A stretch of DNA of 22,628 nucleotides. It comes from Prochlorothrix sp035285005 (GTDB lineage Bacteria > Cyanobacteriota > Cyanobacteriia > Prochlorotrichales > Prochlorotrichaceae). Location: the NCBI GenBank assembly GCA_035285005.1, contig JAYKIB010000051.1, positions 1 to 22,628 on the forward strand. Direction: 5' to 3'. The notes under the pieces were generated by a model. That model worked only from the letters and a program-made list of their open reading frames with translations. It was not told the origin of the DNA and did no database searches. A program made the translations under genes and the position numbers. Shown here in pieces: positions 7,615-14,241 of this stretch. How positions within the stretch are numbered: the first letter of the stretch is position 1; each line of letters begins with the position of its first letter.

Positions 7615-8823
7615 CTAGGAAGCAGCCGCAAAATTAGCCGGATCCTGGTCACGGCGGTGGCGAACCGGGATCGGCAGACCGGGCGCAGTGCCCGCCAGGG
7701 CCGCCGTATGTTCCAGGGACTGGCGCAGATACTTGGCTGCGTAAATGGACATATCCCGGGGCACGGAGATCCGATCGCGCAGGTACCGTAGGGCCACATC
7801 AGCCCCCGCCGGGGGTACACACTCCTGGCCCGTCATCATGTGGGTCAGGGCGCACTGGAGGCTTGCTTCTACGATCGCATCCTCACTGGGATTAACCCGA
7901 ATCAAATTCGATCGATGCTTCAGCACCCGATGCAGGGCTTCTTGACGCGCATTGGCAGGCTCAGCATAGGTCACATCGGGCAGTCCAAACCATGGGCCTT
8001 CATCCACCCGATTTTGGTTGATTTCTGCCTGTCGATCGCGATTACTGTAGCAACCGCCCATCTGGGGCGGTAAATCGTGAACATGGGTATGGAAATCGCT
8101 CTGGGTACCGCGATAGGTGGCGCGGCTTTCCATCGCATCAAACCAGGCTCCAAAGCGCGGGTTCTCTTCCCGGAGGGAGTAGCCCTTGTAGTAGTACAAA
8201 CTGGCGTTCATCCGTTCCACATAGGGCGTGAAAATTACGTCAACTGTACCAAAATCCGACAAAAAGTAGGGGCCAGGGGTACTCGCTAGGGCATTTTCCA
8301 CCTGAGCGACCACAGCCGTAAACTGGCGGCGGTTCAGAACGTCCTGGCCCGGAAATGGGGCGGGGTAACAGAGCCACTGACACCAGGCCCGGAACAGCAA
8401 ACGCTCCAGTTGGCGTAGGGGGAGCACTTCGGGGGCGGTCATACTCTGGTTCAAGGGACCAAAGACCTGCTCTAGGGCCAATAAAATATCGTCACTCTCG
8501 GTAATCAGTTTTCCCTGTAGCTCGATCGCCGGTAACATCCCCGAGGGCACTTTTTGCTTGTACCAACGCTCTTTTTCGCCGTAGCAAAACATCGTGACCT
8601 TTTCGATGCGATAGGGCACCTGTTTTTCTTCGAGCCAGAGCCAGATTTTTTGACAGTAGGGACACCAGGCATGGTGATCGCGGTAGAGCGTAACCTGAAC
8701 CGCACTGTCCGGCTGCCCAAAGAGGCGCAGGCGACTTTGGGCATTAGTCGGGCCATTCACACGATCGATCTGATAATCCGTCAGGTGTTCGAGTTCAGGC
8801 CAGGAGAGCGGTGCAGTGGACAT
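7615..8823 (-). CDS. Glutathione S-transferase-like protein with C-terminal extension
   Basis: This 402-residue protein has a thioredoxin-fold GST N-domain at about 43-122. It contains the redox-type motif CPYC (54-57) in HAWCPYCQKIW, the cis-proline segment GMLPAIE, and the glutathione-contacting TESDDI at 108-113. A helical GST C-domain follows to about residue 250 (RLLFRAWCQWLCYP, FLSDFGTVDVIFTPYVERM). The last 150 residues are not found in canonical 200-250-residue GSTs: the region has WFGLPDVTYAEPANARQEAL and a helical tail. A CPYC pair rather than a single Ser/Tyr suggests glutaredoxin/omega-like thiol chemistry; that is inferred. Similar long forms occur in cyanobacteria and plastids. 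It starts at ATG 8823. Its upstream region is the repeat-rich spacer 8824-9715. Confidence 0.85.
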   Translation of the reverse strand: MSTAPLSWPELEHLTDYQIDRVNGPTNAQSRLRLFGQPDSAVQVTLYRDHHAWCPYCQKIWLWLEEKQVPYRIEKVTMFCYGEKERWYKQKVPSGMLPAIELQGKLITESDDILLALEQVFGPLNQSMTAPEVLPLRQLERLLFRAWCQWLCYPAPFPGQDVLNRRQFTAVVAQVENALASTPGPYFLSDFGTVDVIFTPYVERMNASLYYYKGYSLREENPRFGAWFDAMESRATYRGTQSDFHTHVHDLPPQMGGCYSNRDRQAEINQNRVDEGPWFGLPDVTYAEPANARQEALHRVLKHRSNLIRVNPSEDAIVEASLQCALTHMMTGQECVPPAGADVALRYLRDRISVPRDMSIYAAKYLRQSLEHTAALAGTAPGLPIPVRHRRDQDPANFAAAS

Positions 8824-8847
8824 GGTGACGATCGTAAATAAGGGGTT

Positions 8848-8885
8848 GAGTAACGAGGTGAGTAACGAGGGATCGAGTAACGAGG
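8848..8885. repeat. Tandem GAGTAACGAGG repeat, three copies
   Basis: GAGTAACGAGG occurs at 8848-8858, 8860-8870 and 8875-8885, with spacings of 12 and 15 bp. It begins 25 bp upstream of the GST-like start codon, where that gene's promoter or leader would be. Confidence 0.85.
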
Positions 8886-8948
8886 ACTTGAATTACGGCG
8901 TGAGCAATGGCAGTCGCCTGCAGCCAGACAGAATTCGATCGGAGCGGT

Positions 8949-8995
8949 TAGAGCTAGATAGAGCTAGCTAGAGCTAGTTAGCAGTAGATAGAACT
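8949..8995. repeat. Tandem repeat, period 10 (TAGAGCTAGN)
   Basis: Units of ten bases start at 8949, 8959, 8969, 8979 and 8989. The first three are TAGAGCTAG plus one variable base, and the last two are diverged. Each unit contains the palindrome TAGAGCTA or CTAGAGCTAG. The 10-bp period is close to one helical turn, so the unit would present the same DNA face repeatedly. Confidence 0.85.
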
Positions 8996-9010
8996 TATAA
9001 ACCAATATCA

Positions 9011-9050
9011 CGGCTAACACTTAACGGCTAACACTTAACGGCTAATACCT
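9011..9050. repeat. Tandem repeat, period 14 (CGGCTAACACTTAA)
   Basis: Two perfect 14-bp units (9011-9024, 9025-9038) and a third, diverged unit (9039-9050) end 4 bp before a broken 99-bp-family element. This is the third unrelated tandem repeat in the spacer 8824-9715. Confidence 0.85.
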
Positions 9051-9053
9051 AGA

Positions 9054-9101
9054 GGGCACCTCGATGAATTGTGGCCAGCGGCAGCGCAGCCGGCCACAAC
9101 C
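9054..9101 (-). mobile_element. 99-bp-family element, truncated (left half only)
   Basis: It starts GGGCACCTCGATGAATTGTG and keeps the outer hairpin stem TTGTGGCC / GGCCACAA. The hairpin tip is scrambled, and the right half (CTGACTCTGCC to CGAGGTGCCC) is missing. At about 9102 the sequence switches directly into the CCCCCT repeat. It is either an insertion followed by loss of the right half, or a recombination junction. Confidence 0.8.
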
Positions 9102-9103
9102 GG

Positions 9104-9258
9104 AGCCTACGGCCCTTGCGGAATCCCCCTCAGTCCCCCTTTGGAAGGGGGAAGAAGAGGCTGTCCCCCCCCTTTGGAAGGGGGAAGAAGAGGCTGTCCC
9201 CCCCTTTATAAGGGGGGTTAGGGGGGATTCTCTTAGGTTTATAAATATCCTCTTAGGT
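9104..9258 (+). repeat. CCCCCT/AGGGGG dispersed repeat, copy 2, with internal duplication
   Basis: It starts GAGCCTACGGCCCTTGCGG and ends GGGGGGATTCTCTTAGG plus an A/T-rich tail. Compared with copies 1 and 3 it contains an extra 33-bp internal unit: CCTTTGGAAGGGGGAAGAAG with GAGGCTGTCC appears twice, starting near 9138 and 9171. Three C-run/G-run hairpins can form. Confidence 0.82.
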
Positions 9259-9340
9259 AAAACTGCATATAACCCCACCGGAGGCGGGATATCTCTTGAT
9301 TCCCGTACTTCATACAACTGAATCAAGCAACCCAGCATTA

Positions 9341-9439
9341 GGGCACCTCGAAAAATTCCAATTTTTGCCCAGTGACCTACGCAAGAATCAGGGTTGTGGG
9401 GGGCGGCTTCGCCGCCCCCCACAATTAATCGAAGGACCC
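9341..9439 (+). mobile_element. 99-bp MITE-like element, complete, forward orientation
   Basis: It begins GGGCACCTCGAAAAATTCC and ends ATTAATCGAAGGACCC. The flanking 4-bp direct repeat ATTA lies at 9337-9340 and 9440-9443. The perfect 14-bp hairpin TTGTGGGGGGCGGC / GCCGCCCCCCACAA has a TTC loop. A second, oppositely oriented copy starts seven bases after its end. Confidence 0.92.
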
Positions 9440-9446
9440 ATTATTA

Positions 9447-9546
9447 GGACCACCTCGATGAATTGGGTTGGGCGGCGAAGCTGCCCAACCCAATCCTGAC
9501 TCCGCCGTGGGAACTGCGGCGAGAATTTGCAGGGTTCGAGGTTCCC
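9447..9546 (-). mobile_element. MITE-like element, 100 bp, reverse orientation
   Basis: It begins GGACCACCTCGATGAATT and ends GGTTCGAGGTTCCC. The flanking 4-bp direct repeat ATTA lies at 9443-9446 and 9547-9550, overlapping by one base the right duplication of the neighbouring copy. Both therefore entered an ancestral ATTATTA. The hairpin is ATTGGGTTGGGCGGC / GCTGCCCAACCCAAT with one G-T pair and a GAA loop. The extra base is in the left end. Confidence 0.88.
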
Positions 9547-9566
9547 ATTAAAAATCTTAAAAGAAT

Positions 9567-9596
9567 TTGATTAAAATTTACGCGATCCGGTATCAA
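9567..9596 (+). promoter_or_regulatory. Possible promoter of the M48 peptidase gene
   Basis: TTGATT (9567-9572) and TATCAA (9591-9596) are separated by 18 bp in an A/T-rich stretch immediately after the 9447-9546 element and 120 bp before the M48 start. Both boxes are imperfect matches to the sigma-70 consensus. The left ATTA duplication and A-rich context come from the original sequence, not the element. Confidence 0.4.
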
Positions 9597-9715
9597 TGTG
9601 CCTCACAATGTGAAGCATTCAGCATCGCTGGATATGGCCAATATTTCGCCAAGACTTAAGGTAGAGGGCATTGATTCCGTCCTAAACTGGAAATGGTCCT
9701 TCGCCTCTCAAGTCT

Positions 9716-10798
9716 ATGGTCTCCTATCCCGGCCTTGCCAGTGATGCCTTTCGCCACCCCCTCGATCAAGAAGCAGAACAAGCTCTGCGCAGTGTTCCAG
9801 GCTTTGAGCTGGTGGCGCGTAAGTTTATTGAGTTGCTCTACGAGCGTCCCCAACTCGTCTACTTGATGGGCAATGCCATTCAGGTGGGACCGAACCAGTA
9901 CAGCACGCTCCATCGCCTTTTTCAGGAGTGTGTTGTCTGCTTAGATGTGGATCCTGTGCCCCAACTGTTTGTGAGTCAAAACCCGGCGGTCAATAGCTAC
10001 GCCCTGGGGGAGGAGAACCCCTATATCGTGGTGTATTCAGGGCTGCTAGATTTGCTGACAGAAGCAGAAATTCGGGCAGTTTTAGCCCATGAACTCGGTC
10101 ATATTAAGTGTGGCCATACAACGCTCACCCAGATGGCCATTTGGGTCATGAATACCGCATCGATCGTGGGGGAATTTACCCTCGGGCTCGGCAACTTAGT
10201 GAGCACCAGTTTGGTAATGGCATTCTATGAATGGCGGCGCAAGGCGGAACTGTCCGCCGATCGAGCTTCACTGTTGGGCACCGATGACCTCGATACGGTG
10301 CTGTCCACCCTGATGAAACTCGCAGGGGGCAGCCAACGCTACGGTGGCGAACTCACCCTCAGTGCATTTCGCAAACAATCCCTGGCTTACCAGGATTTAG
10401 ACGAAGATGGCCTGAATACCTTATATAAGGCTCTTTTCTACAGTGGCGGAACGGACCTGATGATGACCCATCCCTTCCCCGTGGACCGAGTCACCTATCT
10501 GGAGGAGTGGGCCACATCGGGGGCCTATCAGCGGATTCGTCAGGGCACCTATCCCCGCAAATCCACCGCTGCCACCGCTGCCACTGCTCCGCCCTCCAGT
10601 GCGAGTGCTCGGCCCCAGGCCGCGACGACCTCTCCTCCTCGATCTGCCGCCACCAGCTCCAACGCCAAGCCATCGGTCCACTCCACACCGACTCCAAGCT
10701 CCAGTTCTTCGGCTGAAATTGAGCAGCTTCGCCAGGAGATTCACGCCCTACAAGCGGAGTTAGCCCGTCGCAAAGGCCAAGGTTCTCCGCAGTCCTGA
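9716..10798 (+). CDS. M48-family zinc metallopeptidase with Ser/Ala linker and coiled-coil tail
   Basis: The 360-residue protein carries HELGH at 125-129 (two zinc-binding histidines and the catalytic Glu) and the third zinc ligand Glu178 in KAELSADRASLL, the HExxH...ExxxD arrangement of M48 peptidases. The N-terminal part contains YLMGNAIQV and NSYALGEENPYIVVYSGLLDLL, typical of cyanobacterial M48 proteins. A moderately hydrophobic stretch at about 138-172 could associate with membrane, but no signal peptide is present. After about residue 280 comes a low-complexity Ala/Thr/Ser/Pro linker, then a short coiled coil at about 337-356 (EIEQLRQEIHALQAELARRK), suggesting oligomerisation or partner binding. 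The stop codon lies two bases before a 99-bp mobile-like element, so the original C-terminus may have been altered. The substrate is unknown. Confidence 0.9.
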   Translation: MVSYPGLASDAFRHPLDQEAEQALRSVPGFELVARKFIELLYERPQLVYLMGNAIQVGPNQYSTLHRLFQECVVCLDVDPVPQLFVSQNPAVNSYALGEENPYIVVYSGLLDLLTEAEIRAVLAHELGHIKCGHTTLTQMAIWVMNTASIVGEFTLGLGNLVSTSLVMAFYEWRRKAELSADRASLLGTDDLDTVLSTLMKLAGGSQRYGGELTLSAFRKQSLAYQDLDEDGLNTLYKALFYSGGTDLMMTHPFPVDRVTYLEEWATSGAYQRIRQGTYPRKSTAATAATAPPSSASARPQAATTSPPRSAATSSNAKPSVHSTPTPSSSSSAEIEQLRQEIHALQAELARRKGQGSPQS

Positions 10799-10799
10799 G

Positions 10800-10898
10800 G
10801 AACACCTCGAAAAATTCAAATTTCTATGGCAGTGCCCACGGCAGAATCAGGATTATGGCAGGCGGCTTCGCCGCCTGCCACAATTAATCGAGGTGCCC
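10800..10898 (+). mobile_element. 99-bp MITE-like element, complete, forward orientation
   Basis: It begins GAACACCTCGAAAAATTC (two changes in the terminal GGG) and ends AATTAATCGAGGTGCCC. The hairpin is TGGCAGGCGGC / GCCGCCTGCCA with a TTC loop. The flanking four bases (TGAG and CTAC) do not match, so the duplication has decayed or the ends recombined. It separates the M48 stop from the cyclic-di-GMP gene. Confidence 0.88.
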
Positions 10899-11078
10899 CT
10901 ACGGGAATCAAAAGTTAGTGTGGGTAACGAAGCTGCCCACGCCGCAATTCACCGAGATCCCCGATCCCCTCCGTCCCCAACACCTCAACACGGGGGCGGC
11001 TGCCATCGCGGCGATCCTGTTCCGACTACTGTTCAGATCTGCTGGCCTGCGGTATTGCCCAAACCCCCTTCGATCGCC

Positions 11079-13883
11079 ATGGAAGCGTTTTTCATCCCCC
11101 TTTACCGCTTGATCCAAACCCATGAGTCCTGGCTGATGGAACGGATTCTCCATTACGCCAAGCTCCACGGCTATACCGTTTACACGTCAACTCTCCTCGA
11201 AGCATGGCGGGTGTCCATTTGTGGATTGTCAGAGCCGATTTTAGAAGCGCTGCAGCAGCAATCCGAGATTCGATCGCCGGAACCCGATGCCAACTATGAG
11301 CAGGATTCGATCGCGGCCTTTGGGGTGATGGAAGCCCAACGTCACCGCAGTCGGGGGGTCACGATCGAGTTGTTTCTGGGCCTCCTTAAGTACTATCGAC
11401 AGTCCTATTTGGACCTGGTCACGCACGTGGGGGAGTTCTCGGCGGCAGAAGCCGCCGAATATCAGCTCTTACTCCATCGTTGCTTCGATCGCATTGAGTT
11501 GGGCCTCTGTCATGAATGGATCAGCCTCAGTGAAGAGGCCAAAATTCAGGAACTGCAGGCCGAAAACCGCCATGTGGTTAACGAAAAAAACCGCTATCTA
11601 ACCCTGTTTGAGAGCCTCCAGACCCCAGTTTTCCTGCTGGATACCCAGAATCGGGTTCTCAACCTGAACCAGGCCGCCGCAATTACCTTCACGGACTACG
11701 CCACCTCGGGAGGCTTCTATTACGATCTGGAGCGCGGTCAACCCTTAAATTTGCCCTGGCTCCAGGATGTGATCACCATTTTGGAACCCCCGATCGATCG
11801 CGTCCCCAGCCCCGCACATCCAGCAGTCCACATCGAACCCGGACCCCAGTCTGCCCCAAACCCGTCCCAGGCCGGTCGCGCTCCCCATCCTCTCCCCTCG
11901 GTGTCAGCCTGCCCCTTCCATGCACCCCGAACGGTCCACCATGCCGCTCCCCCGAGTCCTAGTTCCAGCCCCAGCCCTAGCCCTGACCCTAGCCCCAGCC
12001 CTAGCCCTAGCAGCAGTCCCAGCCCTAGCCCTGACCCCCAGCAGCTTGCCCAACCGCAACAGGTTCTAGAAAAAGTTCTGCGCACCAATCAGGGCGATCG
12101 GTGGTTTGAGCTGCGCATTCAGCAAATGTTGGATGTCAGCGGCAAATTTACCGGCACGGTCATTATTTGCACCAATATCGAGGCTCGGAAACGGGATGAG
12201 TTGCGGCTGCGCCAACTCTCCCAAGCCTGTGAACAGAGCCCTGCCGCCATCTTGATTACCGACGCATCGGGACATATTACCTACGTCAACCCCAAATTTG
12301 AGACCGTAACCGGCTACACCCTACAGGATATCCAGGGCGAAAGTCCCCGGATCCTCAAGTCTGGGCATGTGTCCCCAGAAACCTACAAAACCCTCTGGGC
12401 AACGATCAAGTCTGGCCGGATCTGGCGAGGTGAGCTGCAAAATCGCAAGAAAAATGGGGATTTATTCTGGGAATATGCATCCATCTCTCCAATTCTGGAT
12501 GAGGAGTCTAATATTACCCATTTCATGGCGGTGAAAGAGGATATCACCGATCGCAAAAAAGCCGAAGACCTCCTCAACTATCAGGCCAGCTACGACAGCC
12601 TCACCGCCCTACCCAACCGCACCTTTATCCTCAAACTCCTGCGTCAAGCCCTTCTCCAAAGTCAATACGAGCACCAAACCCTCGCCGTTCTCTGCCTCGA
12701 CCTGGATCACTTTAAAACCCTCAACGAAACCCTCGGGCACAACAGTGGCGATCAGTTACTCATCGCCGTCGCCAAACGGATTCGAGACTGTCTAGAACCT
12801 AACGATTTGTTGGGTCGCCTCGGGGGCGATGAATTTTTGGTGGTGCTCCCCCAGGTGCACCACACTTCCCAGGTATCCGAACTTGCCCAGAACCTCACCA
12901 CAGCCCTGGAAGCTCCTTTTCAGCTCCCCGGCCACGATACCGAGTGGTTTCTCTCCACCAGCATCGGCATTAGTCTTGCGCCTGACCACGGCACCCAGGT
13001 CAATACCCTACTGCGCCATGCCGACACGGCCCTGTACCAAGCCAAACACAACGGTCGCAACACCTGGACCTACTTCCGCGCTGATATGACTGAAGTGGCC
13101 CAGCGCCGTCAAAGCATCGGTCAGCAGCTTCGCTACGCCCTGGAGCGAGAAGAAATGTATTTGATGTATCAGCCGGTGATGACCTTACACACGGGGCAGG
13201 TGGCTGGCGGCGAGGCGCTGTTACGGTGGCAACATCCCAGTCTAGGGCTGGTGCCACCGGATGAGTTTATTGAAGTGGCGGAGGAAACAACCCTAATTCT
13301 GCAGTTGGGGGAGTGGGTGCTGGACCAGGCCGCCGTGGAGGTGAAGCATTGGCAAAACCCCCAGATGCCGCCCCGGTGGATTGCGGTCAATTTATCCCCG
13401 CGCCAGTTCCATAGCACGCAAATTTTGGCCCACCTCCAACAACTCCTCCAGGACCATGCCCTCAACCCCACTTGTCTGGAACTGGAGATTACTGAGCGGC
13501 TCCTGATGGACGATGTGCCGGAAGCAGTGGAGCTACTCCATACCCTCCACCATTGGGGGTTTCCCCTGGCTTTAGATGATTTTGGTACGGGATACTCGTC
13601 CCTGAGCTATTGCAAGCGTTTTCCCTTTACCACGCTCAAAATTGATAAGTCGTTTATTTCGGACCTACCCCAGGATTTGGAGTCCGCTGCCTTGACCCGC
13701 GCCATTATTGCCATGGCCCATGAGTTGGGACTCACGGTGGTGGCGGAGGGGATTGAGACCCAAGAGCAGTTAGATTTTCTGCGTCGGGAGGGGTGCGATT
13801 TTGGCCAGGGCTACTATTTTGCGCCCCCACTGATGGCGACAGAGTTTCGTCGCTACTGCAAACAGGAGCCGTCGGCGCCCTAA
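11079..13883 (+). CDS. PAS-GGDEF-EAL cyclic-di-GMP signalling protein
   Basis: I prefer ATG 11079 (934 residues): the open frame extends upstream, but those codons run into a 99-bp mobile-like element and look non-coding. Domain order is as follows. A helical sensor region spans 1-170 (contains HRSRGVTIELFLGLLKYYRQ). PAS 1 begins near 183 (YLTLFESLQTPVFLLD) and is split by a Pro/Ser-rich insert at about 239-324. PAS 2 with PAC spans about 380-500 (SPAAILITDASGHITYVNP). GGDEF spans about 505-670 with an intact GGDEF at 582-586. EAL spans about 685-930 with intact EAL at 712-714 and DDFGTGYSSL. Both catalytic motifs are canonical, so it could make and/or degrade cyclic-di-GMP. There are no membrane segments, so it is predicted cytoplasmic. 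The PAS domains probably sense a ligand or redox state; which one is unknown. Confidence 0.93.
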   Translation: MEAFFIPLYRLIQTHESWLMERILHYAKLHGYTVYTSTLLEAWRVSICGLSEPILEALQQQSEIRSPEPDANYEQDSIAAFGVMEAQRHRSRGVTIELFLGLLKYYRQSYLDLVTHVGEFSAAEAAEYQLLLHRCFDRIELGLCHEWISLSEEAKIQELQAENRHVVNEKNRYLTLFESLQTPVFLLDTQNRVLNLNQAAAITFTDYATSGGFYYDLERGQPLNLPWLQDVITILEPPIDRVPSPAHPAVHIEPGPQSAPNPSQAGRAPHPLPSVSACPFHAPRTVHHAAPPSPSSSPSPSPDPSPSPSPSSSPSPSPDPQQLAQPQQVLEKVLRTNQGDRWFELRIQQMLDVSGKFTGTVIICTNIEARKRDELRLRQLSQACEQSPAAILITDASGHITYVNPKFETVTGYTLQDIQGESPRILKSGHVSPETYKTLWATIKSGRIWRGELQNRKKNGDLFWEYASISPILDEESNITHFMAVKEDITDRKKAEDLLNYQASYDSLTALPNRTFILKLLRQALLQSQYEHQTLAVLCLDLDHFKTLNETLGHNSGDQLLIAVAKRIRDCLEPNDLLGRLGGDEFLVVLPQVHHTSQVSELAQNLTTALEAPFQLPGHDTEWFLSTSIGISLAPDHGTQVNTLLRHADTALYQAKHNGRNTWTYFRADMTEVAQRRQSIGQQLRYALEREEMYLMYQPVMTLHTGQVAGGEALLRWQHPSLGLVPPDEFIEVAEETTLILQLGEWVLDQAAVEVKHWQNPQMPPRWIAVNLSPRQFHSTQILAHLQQLLQDHALNPTCLELEITERLLMDDVPEAVELLHTLHHWGFPLALDDFGTGYSSLSYCKRFPFTTLKIDKSFISDLPQDLESAALTRAIIAMAHELGLTVVAEGIETQEQLDFLRREGCDFGQGYYFAPPLMATEFRRYCKQEPSAP
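11953..12045 (+). repeat. Coding minisatellite encoding a Ser-Pro/Asp-Pro run
   Basis: Six-base units of the AGCCCT/AGCCCC type with occasional GACCCT encode repeats of Ser-Pro and Asp-Pro inside the first PAS domain of the cyclic-di-GMP protein. The repeat stays in frame because its unit is a multiple of three, so copy-number change would lengthen or shorten the insert without disrupting the protein. Confidence 0.85.
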
Positions 13884-13908
13884 CCCGCGAAATCCTTGAA
13901 AGGATGTT

Positions 13909-14012
13909 TGGAAACCTAAGAAAATCCCCCCTAACCCCCCTTTACAAGGGGACAGCTCTTCTTCCCCCTTCAAAAGGGGGCCTGAGGGGAATTTGCAAGG
14001 GCCTACGGCCCG
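13909..14012 (-). repeat. CCCCCT/AGGGGG dispersed repeat, copy 3, inverted
   Basis: Read on the minus strand it matches copies 1 and 2: GGCCGTAGGCCCTTGCAAAT, then C-run/G-run hairpins, then GGGGGGATTTTCTTAGGTTT. It starts about 25 bp after the stop codon of the cyclic-di-GMP gene, so on the transcript of that gene it forms 3' hairpins. The spacer 13884-14241 also holds a hairpin at 14063 and a 14-bp tandem repeat. Confidence 0.8.
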
Positions 14013-14062
14013 TGGCCGAAGTTTTCAACCCTCCTCCACGGGTACCTATGAACATTTATGAC

Positions 14063-14098
14063 AAAAGCTATCAGATAGTTGAGACTAACTAGCTTTTT
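14063..14098 (+). terminator. Possible rho-independent terminator
   Basis: AAAAGCT (14063-14069) pairs with AGCTTTT (14091-14097). An inner AGTT/AACT pair shortens the loop, and the descending arm ends in a run of five T. It would terminate transcripts coming from the cyclic-di-GMP gene. The stem is A/T-rich and bulged, so strength is doubtful. Confidence 0.4.
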
Positions 14099-14159
14099 CC
14101 GGACGATTCTTTCACCCTGATAAGAACCCCTGGAAACCGTTCCCTGCGCGCTGTCTTAC

Positions 14160-14187
14160 CCACACCAGCACGCCTACACCAGCACGC
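14160..14187. repeat. Tandem repeat, period 14, two units
   Basis: CACACCAGCACGCC is followed directly by TACACCAGCACGCC. It lies 55 bp upstream of the phycobiliprotein-like gene, in its presumed leader or promoter. Confidence 0.75.
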
Positions 14188-14241
14188 CCACAGCACATCC
14201 CCCCGGACCATCCAACCAGACAATCCACCCAAGACAGTCCC

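Noticed and set aside
8848..9050. CRISPR-like direct repeats
   Set aside because: Units are 10-14 bp and contiguous, without unique spacers of regular length. They are simple tandem repeats, and no cas gene is present.
9525..9546. GGTTCGA resembling a tRNA T-loop
   Set aside because: The segment is the right end of a 99-bp-family element (variant of ATTAATCGAGGTGCCC). No acceptor stem, anticodon arm or CCA end surrounds it.
10893..11078. N-terminal extension of the cyclic-di-GMP protein
   Set aside because: The open frame starts inside the end of a mobile-like element, and the 62 extra residues show no domain. ATG 11079 begins the recognisable helical region.
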